Positions 11,366-24,207 of a stretch of 64,000 nucleotides of DNA are shown one piece after another. Position 1 is the first letter of the stretch; each line of letters starts with the position of its first letter. Position numbers and translations under genes: made by a program. Source of the stretch: Hybos culiciformis (Eukaryota > Arthropoda > Insecta > Diptera > Hybotidae); assembly GCA_964007475.1 (NCBI GenBank), contig OZ023274.1:30683250-30747249 (forward strand), in the 5' to 3' direction. Under the pieces are notes generated by a model. That model did no database searches. It was given only the letters and a program-made list of their open reading frames with translations, and was not told the DNA's origin.

Positions 11366-13790
11366 TTGCTAAAGTACCTCAATTAAAGGTGTCAGATGTT
11401 CTAAAATAAGAACTTTTATAATAAGAAATATTTGCCAAAAGCATGTTTATTGATAATGATAAATTGTGATCGAACTCGGTTAGAAGAATTAGACTTTAGA
11501 ATTAGAATTTATATTTCAATACTATTTGAGTTTATTTTTTGATATTCTTATATTTATAATAATATTTGATTAATATTCTGCTCACAAATAATATATGTAA
11601 AATATCTTAAGCTTAAACTTTAAAGTTGGAACTATTATATTACATATATTGGTCCTTTATGAGTAATTAAAATTTTTTCCTTCGATGTTGAGTGTATAAC
11701 TAACTTAAATTTTCCGTGAAATTGGTCTACATTATGCTTTTCTTTAAAGATATGTTAAAAAAATGTCACACATGTGTCGAACATGGAAAATGTGAAAACG
11801 TGAAATTTTCTTTCAGAATTTTAAATAGGAAAATAGTTCTGTAATAAAAAAAAGAAAATAAAAAAGGAAGAAAACATTTTTTAAAGATTTTTTTTTTAAA
11901 TTTTCTTTTTTTTTTTTAAGTTTTTAAAAGACAAATGAGAAAAAAAGCTAGACAATTTTTTAAATTTTTGAATGTTAAAACATTTTTCAAAATAAAATAC
12001 ATTTTTCTTATATGTTGGAAAAAACTTGAATAGTTGAAATAAAATTACTTAAAAATTTTTAGACCCTGTTTGTACTAGATTTAAGTGAAATTATGTTTTA
12101 AAAAATTGTATACATATTAAATTACAAATAATTGTGGGTTTCCAGGGTTAAAGAAGTATGACTTTTTGTGCCATCAGTGATTCTTAATTTTTTGTATTGC
12201 AAAATAAAGTTGATTTTGTAGGTTCGGGGTGAACCAGAAAATTACTGCATGTTTTTTGAAGAGGTTGCAAACATCAAAATCCATCCAGTAATTATGCATA
12301 GGGGAAGGTTTTAGGGCATTGGTATCAAAGAAAATCCGATAAACGAACAATCTAGATAAACATTTTTATATAGCTCGTTGAGAGTATAAAGCCAGCATAA
12401 ATTACTAGGAATAGTTTTGTTAAGAAAAAAAGTCTATAATTTTTATCAATAATAGTTCTATAGGTCGCAAATTGTTGTTTCTTTAGAACTTTTTTTTAAA
12501 TAAAAAATTCATTAGGGAAAAAAGTGTTAATTGAATTCTTTTATTATATTTCAGTAGCTTAATAATATCATGTGAGTTCCGAAAAATAATATAATTTTTT
12601 GTTTGTTTTGTGAATTTTTTTTTTTTTATTATTATTATTTTGTATATATGAAATAAATTTCGGAACAATAAAAATCCCCCCATTTTACATGAAAAGAATT
12701 TTTGATAAATATCTAATAGAACAATTTTTTAAGCTGATGTTTATAAACACTACATATAATAAGTATCTCTAGTTATTATTGTTATAAATTTAATTTAGTT
12801 CTAACAATCTTCTCACTTCTATTTTGTATGGGAATAGTTGGGAAAATTAATGTTAATTTTTTTTTACTTTTTCATTTAAACAATCGAGTGTAACGTTACT
12901 AAGTTCATATATCATAATTGATCCAACAGCAGTGATACTTACCTAAGTATATTTGTAAATTTACAGCCGACTTCTGAAGTAAATGATTAAATGAAACTAT
13001 AATTTTTTATGATCCAAAAATAGCTTTAGAATTTTAAGTAACCATGATTTCAGTTATATATGTACCTATATATTAATTTGAAACAGAATCTTATGTGGTA
13101 GTATCATCAAAAAAAAATTTATGTGTGTCTTATATAGACGAACTTTCATCTATTATTGTAATTAACTATAGTTAATTTTGATTAATTAATATCAATTTAT
13201 TTCGAAATTTATTTGATGAGATAATATGGTTGACAAAGTTTTCTTAGAATACTCTTTTAAATACAGAACTAAACAGAAATTTATGAAAATTTCTTCATAG
13301 AATAATTTACTACTACAAATCTCGAAGGACTAAATAAATAAAATTTTTGAACTAGAAAGATTGAAAAGGAATCGTTACAAAAAATCCTTAAAGTTTATCT
13401 TTTAACATTGTTCTACATTGTATAAATATTAAAAATAAAATATATAATATACAGTAGTTTTTTATTTATTTCACTATAAGTATAACATTTTTATATTGAA
13501 AAATTATTATTTTTAAAAGTTAAAGGTTATAATATTCTACATAGTTGAGTTTATCGTATTATATAATATGTATTATATGATAAGTAGAGCATAATTTTGC
13601 GAAGAAAAATCAAAAGGAGGCACATAAATTTAGAATATTTTGCAGAATTATCGAATTATCTTTATCTTGTTATTATATTATATGTTCATCTTTTATTATA
13701 TAATATTAAGTATCGAAACTTTGTGCTATATGTTTTTTTTGGCTTCGAATTTTTTTTATTTTTCTAGGATTAGTTTTGAAAAAAATTACA
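11366..13790. other. AT-rich intergenic DNA, nothing recognised
   Basis: No splice-consistent coding frame and no inverted or direct repeat of note. Confidence 0.55.
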
Positions 13791-13798
13791 GCTGAAAG

Positions 13799-14149
13799 CA
13801 GGTCCCGCGCAGAATTATGGGTTATAATCAAAATTTTACTACTTCAATCGCAAATTACGAAATTCTGTTGCTTATGTAGTGCTAAAACTGAGATTCATTT
13901 GGAACTTCGAGAAATTCATAAGTTTTTTCAGATTGAGTTTGTCGACTGCATTTGGTTAAGAATGCAAGATAGCAGCAACATGATTCAATCGATTTTGCAT
14001 CAACAATACCCTCGTAGGTAATTACAGATCCAATTTTTTGAATTTGTCTCTTAAATTGTCGGGTGGGTAATTACCAACCCACAAGTTTTGGGCCTGGGTA
14101 GTACTACCAAGTACCTAACCTACCATACTCAATTCTTCTGCCGGCCCTG
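13799..14149. mobile_element. hAT-like non-autonomous element, 351 bp
   Basis: The left end is CAGGTCCCGCGCAGAATTAT. The right end on the reverse strand is CAGGGCCGGCAGAAGAATTG. Flanking 8-mers GCTGAAAG (13791-13798) and GCTGAAGG (14150-14157) differ at one base, as expected for an old target duplication. The interior includes an 81-codon open frame that starts outside the element and matches nothing I know, so I do not call it a gene. Confidence 0.65.
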
Positions 14150-15264
14150 GCTGAAGGTCCTTCTAAATTCTAAATACATAATGTTTAAACTAAATCAAAC
14201 AAAAATCCATTTCGGAATAATCCAATTCTGTTTTTTTTTTTAATTTCTCAGTATACAGTTTTAGCGTTGTTTTTCCTCGAAATGATAAAATACCAAAATG
14301 ATGCCTGGGTGAAAATATCGTTAACACATATTTATTGCTAGTTTTTATATTTTATTATGAAGGTATTCGAAGAAAAAATATTATTATGAAATAAATTCTA
14401 TGAAAAAAAAAAAGAAAGGATTTCTATAGAATATAAATATATAAGTTATTAGGAAAGTTCTACAAAGGAAGTGTGCTTGATAGTCTTATGTATAACATAA
14501 CATAGAAATTTTATTTATATATACCTACATATAATCATAGAAAAAAATAATGTAATAATAAATAAAAATAATATAAAAAAAAAAAAAATAGCATAATAAA
14601 ATTTCCTGTTTTATCATTAAATTTTCCAATCATAATTTTCATCATTCTTGACATTCTCCCCTCGTGTTTTGCAATATTTGAACGTGCATTTATAACTTCC
14701 TATTTTTTATTCAAAAAAAAAATAAATTTTCCGTATTTTAAGGTTAAATAAAATTTTTCACCTTTCATTGAAATTTTCATAAATTTTATTAAATTTTTTT
14801 TTTCATTCATTTGAATGAGAATTTCCTTATCATACCTATAATAGTTATAAGGAAAAAAATATAATAAATATATAATTCGCATTAATTTCTTGCAAAAAAA
14901 AAAAAATAAAAAATTAAATTTACGATTAATTTTTCATTTACACATTGCAAAAAAATTCTATTGAAAACATAATTCATAAAAAATCGGATTATTTGCCAAT
15001 TCTTAACCATACTCATAAAATGCTTTCTTCCGTATCTTCAATTAGTTTTTTGCCTGAAAGGTTCCGATATTGTTTTTCAAAATAAAAAAAAAGATTTAAT
15101 TAAATTAATGAAATTATATAGTTTTAATTTCGGTGAAAAAAAAAAGTTAAAAAAAACGTGGGAAAAATTTGAGGAAAACATTTTTTTCTAAAGAAAATTT
15201 GAAGAAATTCAGAAATATTGTGCTTTGTGCTAACGTTGGCAATCAACAATATTTAAAATTTAAC

Positions 15265-16075
15265 TTGGGGTTTACATTGGATGTTTTTGAAGATTTTTTC
15301 GAAGATGTTTTTTCAATGTGTGTGTAAAAATTGTGTAAAACGAAAAAATCTTCATTTTATTCTAGACTAAAAATCTTGCTTAAAATGTTAATTATTTTCT
15401 GTCAAATAAAAAGAAAAAAATGAATTCGAAAAAAAATTGACAAGGCGGAAATGTCAAAGACATAAAAAGTAAATAAAAGGAAAACTGAAAACATAAATAA
15501 ATTATTTGATTATGGCGATGCTCACTTAATTCACAGCTGACTGTGTAAATTAAGTATTTTCTTCAACGACTACTAATTTATCGACGTGAAATAAATATTA
15601 TTTATTCAATTCAATATTTATTAAGAGATAGACAAATATTAAACAAAATAAATAATAATTTTTAAATTATTAAAATTAAATTTATATATTATATTATTTT
15701 CTTCAATTGTATCGAATCTTTGATTAATCTTATTTGTTTGTTTTCAAATTAAAATAGGCAGTTTAAAAAAATAACCAAACAATTTTATTCAAATAATTAA
15801 TATAAATTTTAATTTCTATATTTTTTTGGTAATAATAGGTAAAAGGCGCTGAAAAAGATAATAAAATTATGTTCACTACCACCTTATTTCCTTTCCAAGT
15901 TTATCGACTTCGTATCCATGACTTTATTATATTTATTTAAAAATTGACACATTTTAGTTCGACTAAAATATAGATTTTAGTCTGGACAGTGAAAACTATT
16001 TCGAAGATTTTTACGAAAATACATTCAAAAAACATCTTCGAAATAATCTTCAAAAACATCTAGTATAAACGCCGC
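15265..16075. mobile_element. Inverted-repeat element, about 0.8 kb, class undetermined
   Basis: The left arm contains GATGTTTTTGAAGATTTTTT then CGAAGATGTTTTTT (15279-15313). The reverse complement of the right arm (16013-16075) gives the same with single changes. Weaker similarity continues inward for another 60 bases (AATCTTC and AGACTAAAATC words). I found no convincing target duplication. The interior is AT-rich with no coding frame. Confidence 0.6.
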
Positions 16076-16094
16076 GTAAGACTCGTAATTTTTT

Positions 16095-16443
16095 TCACCC
16101 TAATGATTTTAAGAAATTTATATCATTACCATATATTCTTCTACGTACGTTGAGCTCAAAATCTATTGTTGGAACTAAACTTTTTGATTTACAACATATA
16201 AGTACCGCATAAAATCTGAACACATTAAAAATTTGAGGAAATCTTGCAAAAATAAGGTGTTTTTGGGGAAAAACTAAAGTGAGTAAAACCGTTATACAAT
16301 TTTTCTGTTTAGGACAAAAAAAAATTTTAGTAAACAAAAATATAAAAAAAACAATTTGAGGAATTTTTTTAAAAAGTGTCTATTTTGGGGAAATTTCTTG
16401 AAAATTTGAGGAAATTTCAATCATTCCATCTGGCAGCCCTGTT
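16095..16443 (-). mobile_element. DNA transposon end fragment (CAGGGCTGCCAG terminus)
   Basis: Read on the minus strand, the fragment begins CAGGGCTGCCAGATGGAATG and continues with repeated TTTCCTCAAATTTTC words. A related stretch in the same orientation lies at about 15150-15240 (GCCAACGTTAGC then TTTCTTCAAATTTTC). The CAGGG start is hAT-like. The matching far end was not found. An 80-codon minus frame here is not recognisable and is not called a gene. Confidence 0.45.
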
Positions 16444-17030
16444 CATCTCAAATGTTAAATCCATAAGGTAATTAAACTTTCTCACTTACAATACACAGGT
16501 AATTTTGTATGCACTTCTGTCAGAATTTCTTCTTAACTTTTCGTTAATATTTTTTTTTGGCGATCCAGGATTATTACTCATTATGATTCCTTTGATTTTC
16601 TTTATGATTTGTTTTTTTTTTTTCTTACCTTAAAAATATTATAAATGTTATTTCATAAATTTTTATATAAATTGATATTAATTGATAAATAACAAGAACC
16701 ACAAAATTAAACCAAAATATGAGGTCTAGGCCATTTATTTATTTTATTTATTTTTGTAAAACAAAAAATCAAGGTGCAAATCCAATCTTGATCACATTGT
16801 TAAATACTATTTTAATTAAATTTGACAATAATAATAATTACTTTTTTTCCTTATTTTAACATTTTTTATTATTTGGAAGCACGTTTGTTTTGGTTGTTTT
16901 AATTTATTATTTTTAAATTCACAGTCAAATTTAAATATCTTAAAAATATAAATTTAACAAAACATTAATAATTTTATACAAAATATATTGTCATATTTTA
17001 TACATAATATTATATATAATTATATTATAT

Positions 17031-17393
17031 TTATTTTTCTTCAATATTAATACTATGCTGTTTTCTAACTTTAAATCCACGAAAACCAGCTTGAATTTTT
17101 GTTGCAGCATCTTGGGCTTTTTTCAATTGTTTCCGAACCAAAAAACCTCGAAAATTTGCTTGAATTTTTGTTGCACATCTGTCTTCCTCTGACATTTCAT
17201 CAATTGTTTTTGACGTATTAATAATATTTTTCTCATTATTATTATTATTATTATTATTGTTATTCATCATTTTTTTGGTTGCTAATGTGGCGGGATATTT
17301 TTCAACACAATATTTTCGAATATTTTTTTGATAATTTCTAATCGGATTTGAATCTGATTTTGATGAGTTTGGTGAGCTTGGATGAATTTGCAT
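17031..17393 (-). CDS. Small protein with two IQ (calmodulin-binding) motifs
   Basis: Intronless 120-residue reading frame. The ATG is preceded directly by an in-frame TAA and sits in an A-rich start context, so the start is well bounded. There are two tandem IQ motifs: residues 74-90 (I77, Q78, R82, G83, R87) and 97-111 (I100, Q101, R105, G106, R110). Such motifs bind calmodulin or related EF-hand light chains. The N-terminal 40 residues are polar and basic and are not recognised. Residues 44-53 are ten asparagines encoded by an AAT/AAC repeat. The frame stands out because its codons are far less A/T-homopolymeric than the surroundings. No signal peptide or membrane segment is seen. It may be a neurogranin/igloo-like or a sperm IQ protein; the sequence does not decide. 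It could also be a terminal exon of a longer gene. Confidence 0.75.
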   Translation of the reverse strand: MQIHPSSPNSSKSDSNPIRNYQKNIRKYCVEKYPATLATKKMMNNNNNNNNNNEKNIINTSKTIDEMSEEDRCATKIQANFRGFLVRKQLKKAQDAATKIQAGFRGFKVRKQHSINIEEK

Positions 17394-20300
17394 TTAAAAA
17401 AAATTTTATTTAATTAATAAACTTTTTTATGTTTAAATTTTCTTTTTAAACTTGAATTTTTTATTTCTTTTTTTATTTTACTTTTTGATATTGTGTTGTT
17501 TACTGTCTGATTTAATATTAGTAACTAAAAAAGAAAATATTAAACGGGTTATAAAAAAAAAAAAAAAATGAATGATTGAGTATGATATACTCAAATGATG
17601 CTTATTGTTATTATTTCCTCAGTATATAATGCATTCGATTCTATAATAAACAAATAAATACATATATGTATGTACGTATAAATCTCACATTTAAATCAAT
17701 TCTCATAATTCAATTAAAATATCATTTTTATATTTTTTTTTTGTATTTTTATTAAGTATTTTTATATTTTCCATATTATCATTGTTGGGTTACGATGAGA
17801 TTTTATTTTTTTTTTGTTATAACAAAATGATGACAACACATTCGAAAATAGCTTCAGACGATTTTAATTTTTTTTTTGTTGTTATTTATTTAATTAATTA
17901 TAATTATACAGAATTCAATATAAAATTTATATTAAATATAGAAAAGTTAACTCTAACATGGTAATTCTTTTCAATTTAATTAAATTAATAATATTTTCGA
18001 TATCTATATTCATCTAGGTAAATATGTATTATAGTTATATATTAGCACATTTTTGGTGATTTCATTTTTTTTGTATAAAATTTATTAATATATCTTAATT
18101 ATATCACAAGATGTAATTATGTATTCGATTACAACATTTACATATTATCAAAGCATTACATATTATCAGTGAGGTAATCTTTGGCGTCAAAAGTTTGCTT
18201 TATTTATTTATTATTATCATAAACTTTGAGCATTAACGTGAGAAATTCACAAATTAAAGTTTGCCTTCAAAAGAACTTATCATCGAGTATGTACAGCAAT
18301 ATTACCAGATCATTGTTTTTTTGTTGACCTAAATTTTATATTAATTAATTCGACTCGGTCAGAACTCTTAAATTAACTTTTTTGTATAGTCATCCAAAAG
18401 TTAGAATACTTGATTGGAGAGAAATATACAAAATGAAAGAAAACTTAAACCAAAATTTAAAACTGTGTTTATTCATTTCTAAATTATATGTGTCTTTTTT
18501 TTTTTTTTAATTAAAAGTTCAAAACAATTGCTACTAAATTTATTCAAACATAAATGATATAAATTTTCTTATATCTGATTCTAAAACAGTAAAATGTAAA
18601 TGTTTATTTGATACAAGTTTTAGTTTTAAAATGATGTAGAAATCATAATAGCTTTATTGCACTAGAAGTAAATTTTCTATAACAAAATTTATTTGTAATA
18701 TTTTTGTTATTTAATATAGAAGAACATTTTCTATAAAGATTTTATGCCTGAAAGTTATTAGATTTAATTCGTATTATTTTAAAATTTTCTTTATAATATT
18801 CGTTAATCGGTAAAATTGGGGTTGTTAAAAAGAACTAGTTTTCATTTAGAATATTAAAATTTCTCTAATCAAATCAAGACAATTGTCATAAATAAGGCAT
18901 TATAGATTAAATAAAATAAAATTATGTTGTCATATAACAACAATATTAAGTCGAAGATAAATAAAATCTGTAATGAGAAGATTTCATTCACATTTGCCTG
19001 AGATTATGTAAAAATTTCACATGTTTACCTTGTATACTAATACTTTCATTAAATATTTTTAATAAATGTTATTTTCTTTGACAATTCGTTTGTATTTTTT
19101 TTTCTGAAAATATTGTTGATTATAAAATTATTATGTGAATATTAGAAACAAAATTATTTACCGTGAAAATAATGATCAAAATTGCTTTTTATTTTCTGTA
19201 GCGTAAATTAATATCTTTTTTTTTTCCTAATACTAATAATGTTGGGAATTAATTTGATTAAACGTTTGATAATAATTGTAAAAACATAGTTGCGACGTTA
19301 TAAATTTGCTATAATTTGACATATTTGATTCTGTCGCCAAGTTATATCTTAAAAGTAACCCATGTAGAAGTAAAAAGTAAAATGAAAGCATTCTGTCTTA
19401 ATTTACTACCGTATGTTGCTGCAGGTTTTTGCCAAGTAATAAAAATAATTTTTGAATAAATTTTTCACTAATTTGTCAATCGTTTTTAAAAAATATTCAT
19501 TAAATTTTTATATTTTTAAAATATCCTGAGCATAGAATATATGCTGTTTGTACTTTATCAAAACTGTTGTACCTAGCTACAAACAATTTTATTTCATAAT
19601 AAATTTTATTGAAATAACTTTTTATTATTTTTATAAATACATTTAGGCTGATTTGTTTACATTGACGTCATATAACAATTTGAATTGTAATAACAATCAC
19701 TTTCATATCATAATATAATTTGTTGATATTTTAAATTTTTTTTCAATTATTTATTATGAAATCTGTATTTTATTAAAAATTAAATTAAAAAAAAAATTCA
19801 TCTCATTATTAATACTGTTAAAAAAGGTCATTAAAAAAGAATAAATATATAAAAGTTTATTAACATGTATATAAATAAATGTTTTAATTAGCTTTTTTAT
19901 ATGCATAGAAACTCTTCTCAAGTTCACTTAAGAGTTTTTTTTTTGTGAAATTTCCATTCTATTGTATTTAGTTCAAAAACATTAAATTTCATTAAATCTA
20001 TTAAATGATAGAAAATTAATTTTGTGAATTAATGAAATTTTAGGTTTTCATATATATAAAAAGGACAATAAACTGTCATATGACAGAGGCTTATCTTTTG
20101 CTTCAGTATAACTGTTCTATACATATATATATAATTTATAACTGATAGTAGCATATAGAAAATTATGTTATTATTTTCTATCAAGATTTTTTAATAATTA
20201 AAAAAAATCGCTTTCATCAAACTAAAAAAAAAAACTATAAATTGATTATTAAAAGTTTTCTTTCTTAAAAAAAAAAAATTAAATTTTTTTTTTTTTATGT

Positions 20301-21114
20301 TAATAAACAAAACAAATGCCTAATTAATTTATTCAACCATCATTTTTCTTTTTATATTAATCTGCTTATTAAAATTTTATTTAAAAACAAATTTTTGTTT
20401 TAAGTTTTTCTAAAATCTTTTTGCTTTTATGAGAAGAAAAAAAAAAAATTTTTTTTTTTTTGAAAAGTTTTCTTCTTTAGAGAAGAAAAAAAAATTATTA
20501 TCCTTAGGCTGATTGGTGAAATTAATTAATTACCTGTTTAAGTTTAGTATAATCCCAAAAGTTTTGTTTTAAAGGAAAAAAGGGTTTTACTTATAATTAT
20601 ATTTTATTCTGCTGTTTAATAAATAGAAGAAACTGATTCAATTAATTAATATTTTGTAACATCTTCTTTCTTATATACAAACTCATATATAAAACTCATA
20701 TATGTATTTAAAAGTATGAAATTTTAATTTTTGTATATTGTAATATTAGTTATTGGATTGCTCAAAATTATTCTATGATTATCAGATAACTATTAGCTGA
20801 GATTGAAAAATTTCAGCTGATAATATTCAATGCTTCCATATCGTCTGCTCAGTATAATAATGTGTATGATATAGATATATAGCACACAAACAAATTAAAA
20901 TTTTTTTTAGTTAGCCTTTCGAGATATTTTGAATCAAATTATGAAAAATAATGGACATTCTGACCAAATTTTTTATTATGTAAATATTCATTCGTAATAT
21001 AACTTCAATAATTTTGTATAGTCACTGAAATTACTATCAAAATTGTATAAAAAATAAATGTTTCATATTTCGACCAAATCAATCCTTAAATTTTGAATAC
21101 ATAAATTCTACTAA
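17394..21114. other. AT-rich DNA upstream of the IQ gene, nothing recognised
   Basis: Contains only short A/T-run open frames. If the IQ gene has an upstream exon or promoter it would be here, but no consensus element stands out. Confidence 0.5.
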
Positions 21115-21123
21115 GGTTTTAAT
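21115..21123 (+). repeat. Left 9-bp target site duplication of the 21-kb element
   Basis: GGTTTTAAT, identical to 21731-21739 beyond the right end. Confidence 0.8.
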
Positions 21124-21730
21124 GCGAGTGTATTAGAATCTCGAAAAAAAAATATCTCGATAAAAAAAACTCGAAAAAAAAATCTCAAAAAAAAAAATCT
21201 CGAAACAAAAAAACCTCGAAAAAATTAATCTCGAAAAATATAAAAAAAATCTCGAAAAATCTCGAAAACAGAAATCAATATTTCACCTTGGAATTTTGTT
21301 TTCTTTTACTTTTATTTGAAAATAAAATAAAATATATTTTCATTTTCAATCAAAATATACATAATAACATTGGTACGTACAACAAAAAATTATAAATTAT
21401 TATTATGCCTTTTCCAAATAATTTAAATCGGTGCGGAAAGGCTTTTCTTCGAATATCATAAGCAACCTGCGTTCTTTTTTTTGCATATTTAGACCTTACT
21501 ATACGATATTCGCCCGCATCCATTCTCAATAATTTACATTTCATTGAAATTTGCTCTTTTCAGAGCAAAGTAATTAAATTGTAGACTCCAAGCGAGATTT
21601 TTTTTTTCGATATTTTTTTTTTCGTGATTTTTTTTTTCGAGAATTTTTTTTTCGAGTTTTTTTTCGAGATTATTTTTTTTTCGAGATTTTTTTATTTCGG
21701 GTTTTTTTTTCGAGATGGTGTTACAGACCC
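21124..21730. mobile_element. Foldback-like element, 607 bp, with inverted TCTCGAAAAAA arrays
   Basis: The left end is GCGAGTGTATTAGAATCTCG followed by about nine TCTCGAAAA-type units to 21270. The right end, reversed, is GGGTCTGTAACACCATCTCG followed by the same type of array (21594-21717). A perfect 9-bp duplication, GGTTTTAAT, flanks it. Inverted ends made of minisatellite units with a 9-bp target duplication fit foldback/Mutator-like elements. About 320 bases of unique sequence lie between the arrays. No transposase is present. Confidence 0.78.
21350..21544 (-). other. Unrecognised 64-codon open frame inside the 21-kb element
   Basis: The first 46 residues have mixed, non-homopolymeric composition (for example MKCKLLRMDAGEYRIVRSKY), unlike the other chance frames of this window. 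The last 18 are hydrophobic. It occupies the unique core between the inverted arrays. It may be a captured host exon or a transposase scrap; I do not recognise it and cannot show that it is translated. Confidence 0.3.
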
Positions 21731-22699
21731 GGTTTTAATTCTTATGTATAATACGCCTATATGAATATGATTCAAATATGAATAAAATAATCTCTGAGTT
21801 AGTAAAAGTGATGAGTTTAAACAATTTTAATTTTAATTACTTATTATATGTATATATACAAAAAAAAGTTAAATTTAATTAATTAATTAATAAATTTTTC
21901 ATCAGTTTTTCTTTTATATTTATATACTCCTTAAGTATAAGAAAATATAAACTTTTCAATTTGTGTTCAATTTTATCGTTAATCAGAATCTATTCTATCG
22001 TTAAAAATCCCTTTTTTTATTCTCAAAATAATAATTTTCTTTTCGAGAACAATAAAAACTTGATAAAAGCCTTGCGGCTATAAAAGACCATTCGATGTCT
22101 TTACCAGACAAAATTTTCTTTCAAAACACAAAAATTTTCGGGGAAAAAGTATCAAAAAAGGAAAAAAATTAAATAGAATGAAGTATATTTACTTTTTCTT
22201 TCATTTTAACAAAATTTATATGTATGTAGTTCTTTTTTAATTTTGTACCAATTTCATAGAAAATTAATTTGTTTTTTTGAAAAACTGTTGATTTTGGGCG
22301 AGATATCGATATTTTGAACCTATATAATAAATGTTTTACAAAGAATCAACTCAGACTTATTTACAACTATAAAATTTAATGAAAAATAGTTTTTAAGATC
22401 AAACTGCAATTTTACTTAACGGAGGTTCAATAATTTTTTCTCGATTTTCTCAACTTACAGTTCATAAGAGCCCTGCCTGTGAAATTTTAAAATATTTTTT
22501 TTTCTTTTATTTTTGCAGTTTTTTATTTTACAGAAAATAAACAGCCGTGAAAAATTCGACAAATATGGTATGAAAAACAAAAAACTATATTTGAATTTTA
22601 TTTAAATGCAGAAACTGCAATTTTTCAAAAAAATTAAAAAATCGTTAAAATTAAATTAAAAATTGTTTAGAAAACTAAAGAATTTCCATGTCACCAGCT

Positions 22700-22740
22700 T
22701 TGGAGAGTGATATTTTAGCGTTGGAGAGTGATATTTTAGC
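22700..22740 (+). repeat. Two tandem copies of a 20-bp unit, period 21
   Basis: TTGGAGAGTGATATTTTAGC occurs at 22700-22719 and 22721-22740 with one base between. A simple local duplication. Confidence 0.9.
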
Positions 22741-23807
22741 TTTATTTCTGCGTTTGATAAATCTGTTTCCTTTACTTTCGCAATCTCAGCAAATATGTCA
22801 AGTTTTTCAAAGGCTCATTTGGGCCAAAAAACTCAAAATTTAAAAAATCCGCTTCACCTACACTGGAGCCAGTTATATACTCTCTAACATATCAAAAAAT
22901 CACTTCAATCGAGACCTTACAAACAAAGCAAAACCAAGACCAATTTTTCACAGTCGCTCCTAATAGTTCAAGCTTTAGTTATTTTAAATGTTTCAAATCG
23001 ATGTCCGGTTTTCAAATTTACACTGCTCTTTATATTTACAGAATATCATTTTGCTGACAGAAACTTTATTCTTTATTATAATATAAAAACTAAACTATTC
23101 TAAGCATCCAAATAATATTTTTGATATAAAGTATATTTGTTTTTCTTATAAAATTCTGAAAAAGAGCAATTCTTTTGATAAAAAAAAAAGATTTTCTTTT
23201 TATTTAATTTTTTTTCTCTTATTTATTTTTGTATGTATAAATTATTAAGGTATTTTCATTTAATTCAATATTAAAACAAAAAAAAAAAGAAAATGAAAAT
23301 GAAAATAAAAGTATAAAACCAAATCTATAAAAATACAAAAAAAAAAAAATGAAAAAATAAAAGGAATTAATAATAATAAATAAAAAAAAGAAGAGAATAT
23401 CTTTTGTTATATTTTGTTCTTAGTAACCACTTGAAAGTTAATTAATTTTCTTGAGATGGTATTCTTTCATTTTTCATCATAGAAAAATAAGAATAATAGA
23501 AATACGTAAAAATTTGGTTCTATCAATGTCCTGCATTATATACAAATTGAACACATTCAGTTGTTTTTTTTAAATGAAACTTAAAAGTTGATGAAAAGAC
23601 TTTTCGAAAACAAATTTTTTGGTTTCATATTTCTTTTTTATAATATTGTTTTGCCTGTCAATTTTAACACATATTTATATATAAAATGTTTACCTTGAAA
23701 ACAATAGTGTGTGGTCATGGTTCATTAGCAAGGATGTTGTAAATATGGATGAAGAAATTTCTTTCTTTATACTATAAACGTTGACGTACTTCACAAATAT
23801 TTTTTTT

Positions 23808-24195
23808 GCACCAAAATGTCAGTTCAAAAAAAAACTTATCAAATCTGTTGAGTTGGCGAGCAAATTAGTTTATTGGAGCAATCTGTGCAATAGCGACTTA
23901 AACAACAGGATAAAATCAACTCAAAATAGGAATTCATAAATTGCTTCCAGTTTAGACGAAAAATAATATTTCATAAATTTAAAAACCCGTCAAAGTAAAA
24001 AAATAATTAAAAATATACCTAATTTTTATTTCCGAATTAAATTTTCTGATTTGAAAATTTTTGAATCGGCGAGTTGAACTTTTATTTAAACTAAAGTTCT
24101 TCAGATCTTCGCGTCGGCTAGCTCGCTTCAGATTTCTAATTACTTCCAATATTTTTAAATATTTGACATAAAAAAAAGTGCACCAAAATGTCAGT
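23808..24195 (+). mobile_element. Possible retroposed insertion bounded by 16-bp direct repeats
   Basis: GCACCAAAATGTCAGT occurs perfectly at 23808-23823 and 24180-24195. The 356 bases between end in an A run (ATAAAAAAAAGT) immediately before the second copy. A long direct repeat with an adjacent A tail is the mark of target-primed retroposition. The insert has no clear polymerase III boxes and no coding frame, so its class is open. Confidence 0.5.
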
Positions 24196-24207
24196 CAAGA
24201 AAATATA

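Noticed and set aside
13776..14021. 81-codon plus-strand frame
   Set aside because: It begins outside and continues inside a hAT-like MITE, so it is a chance fusion.
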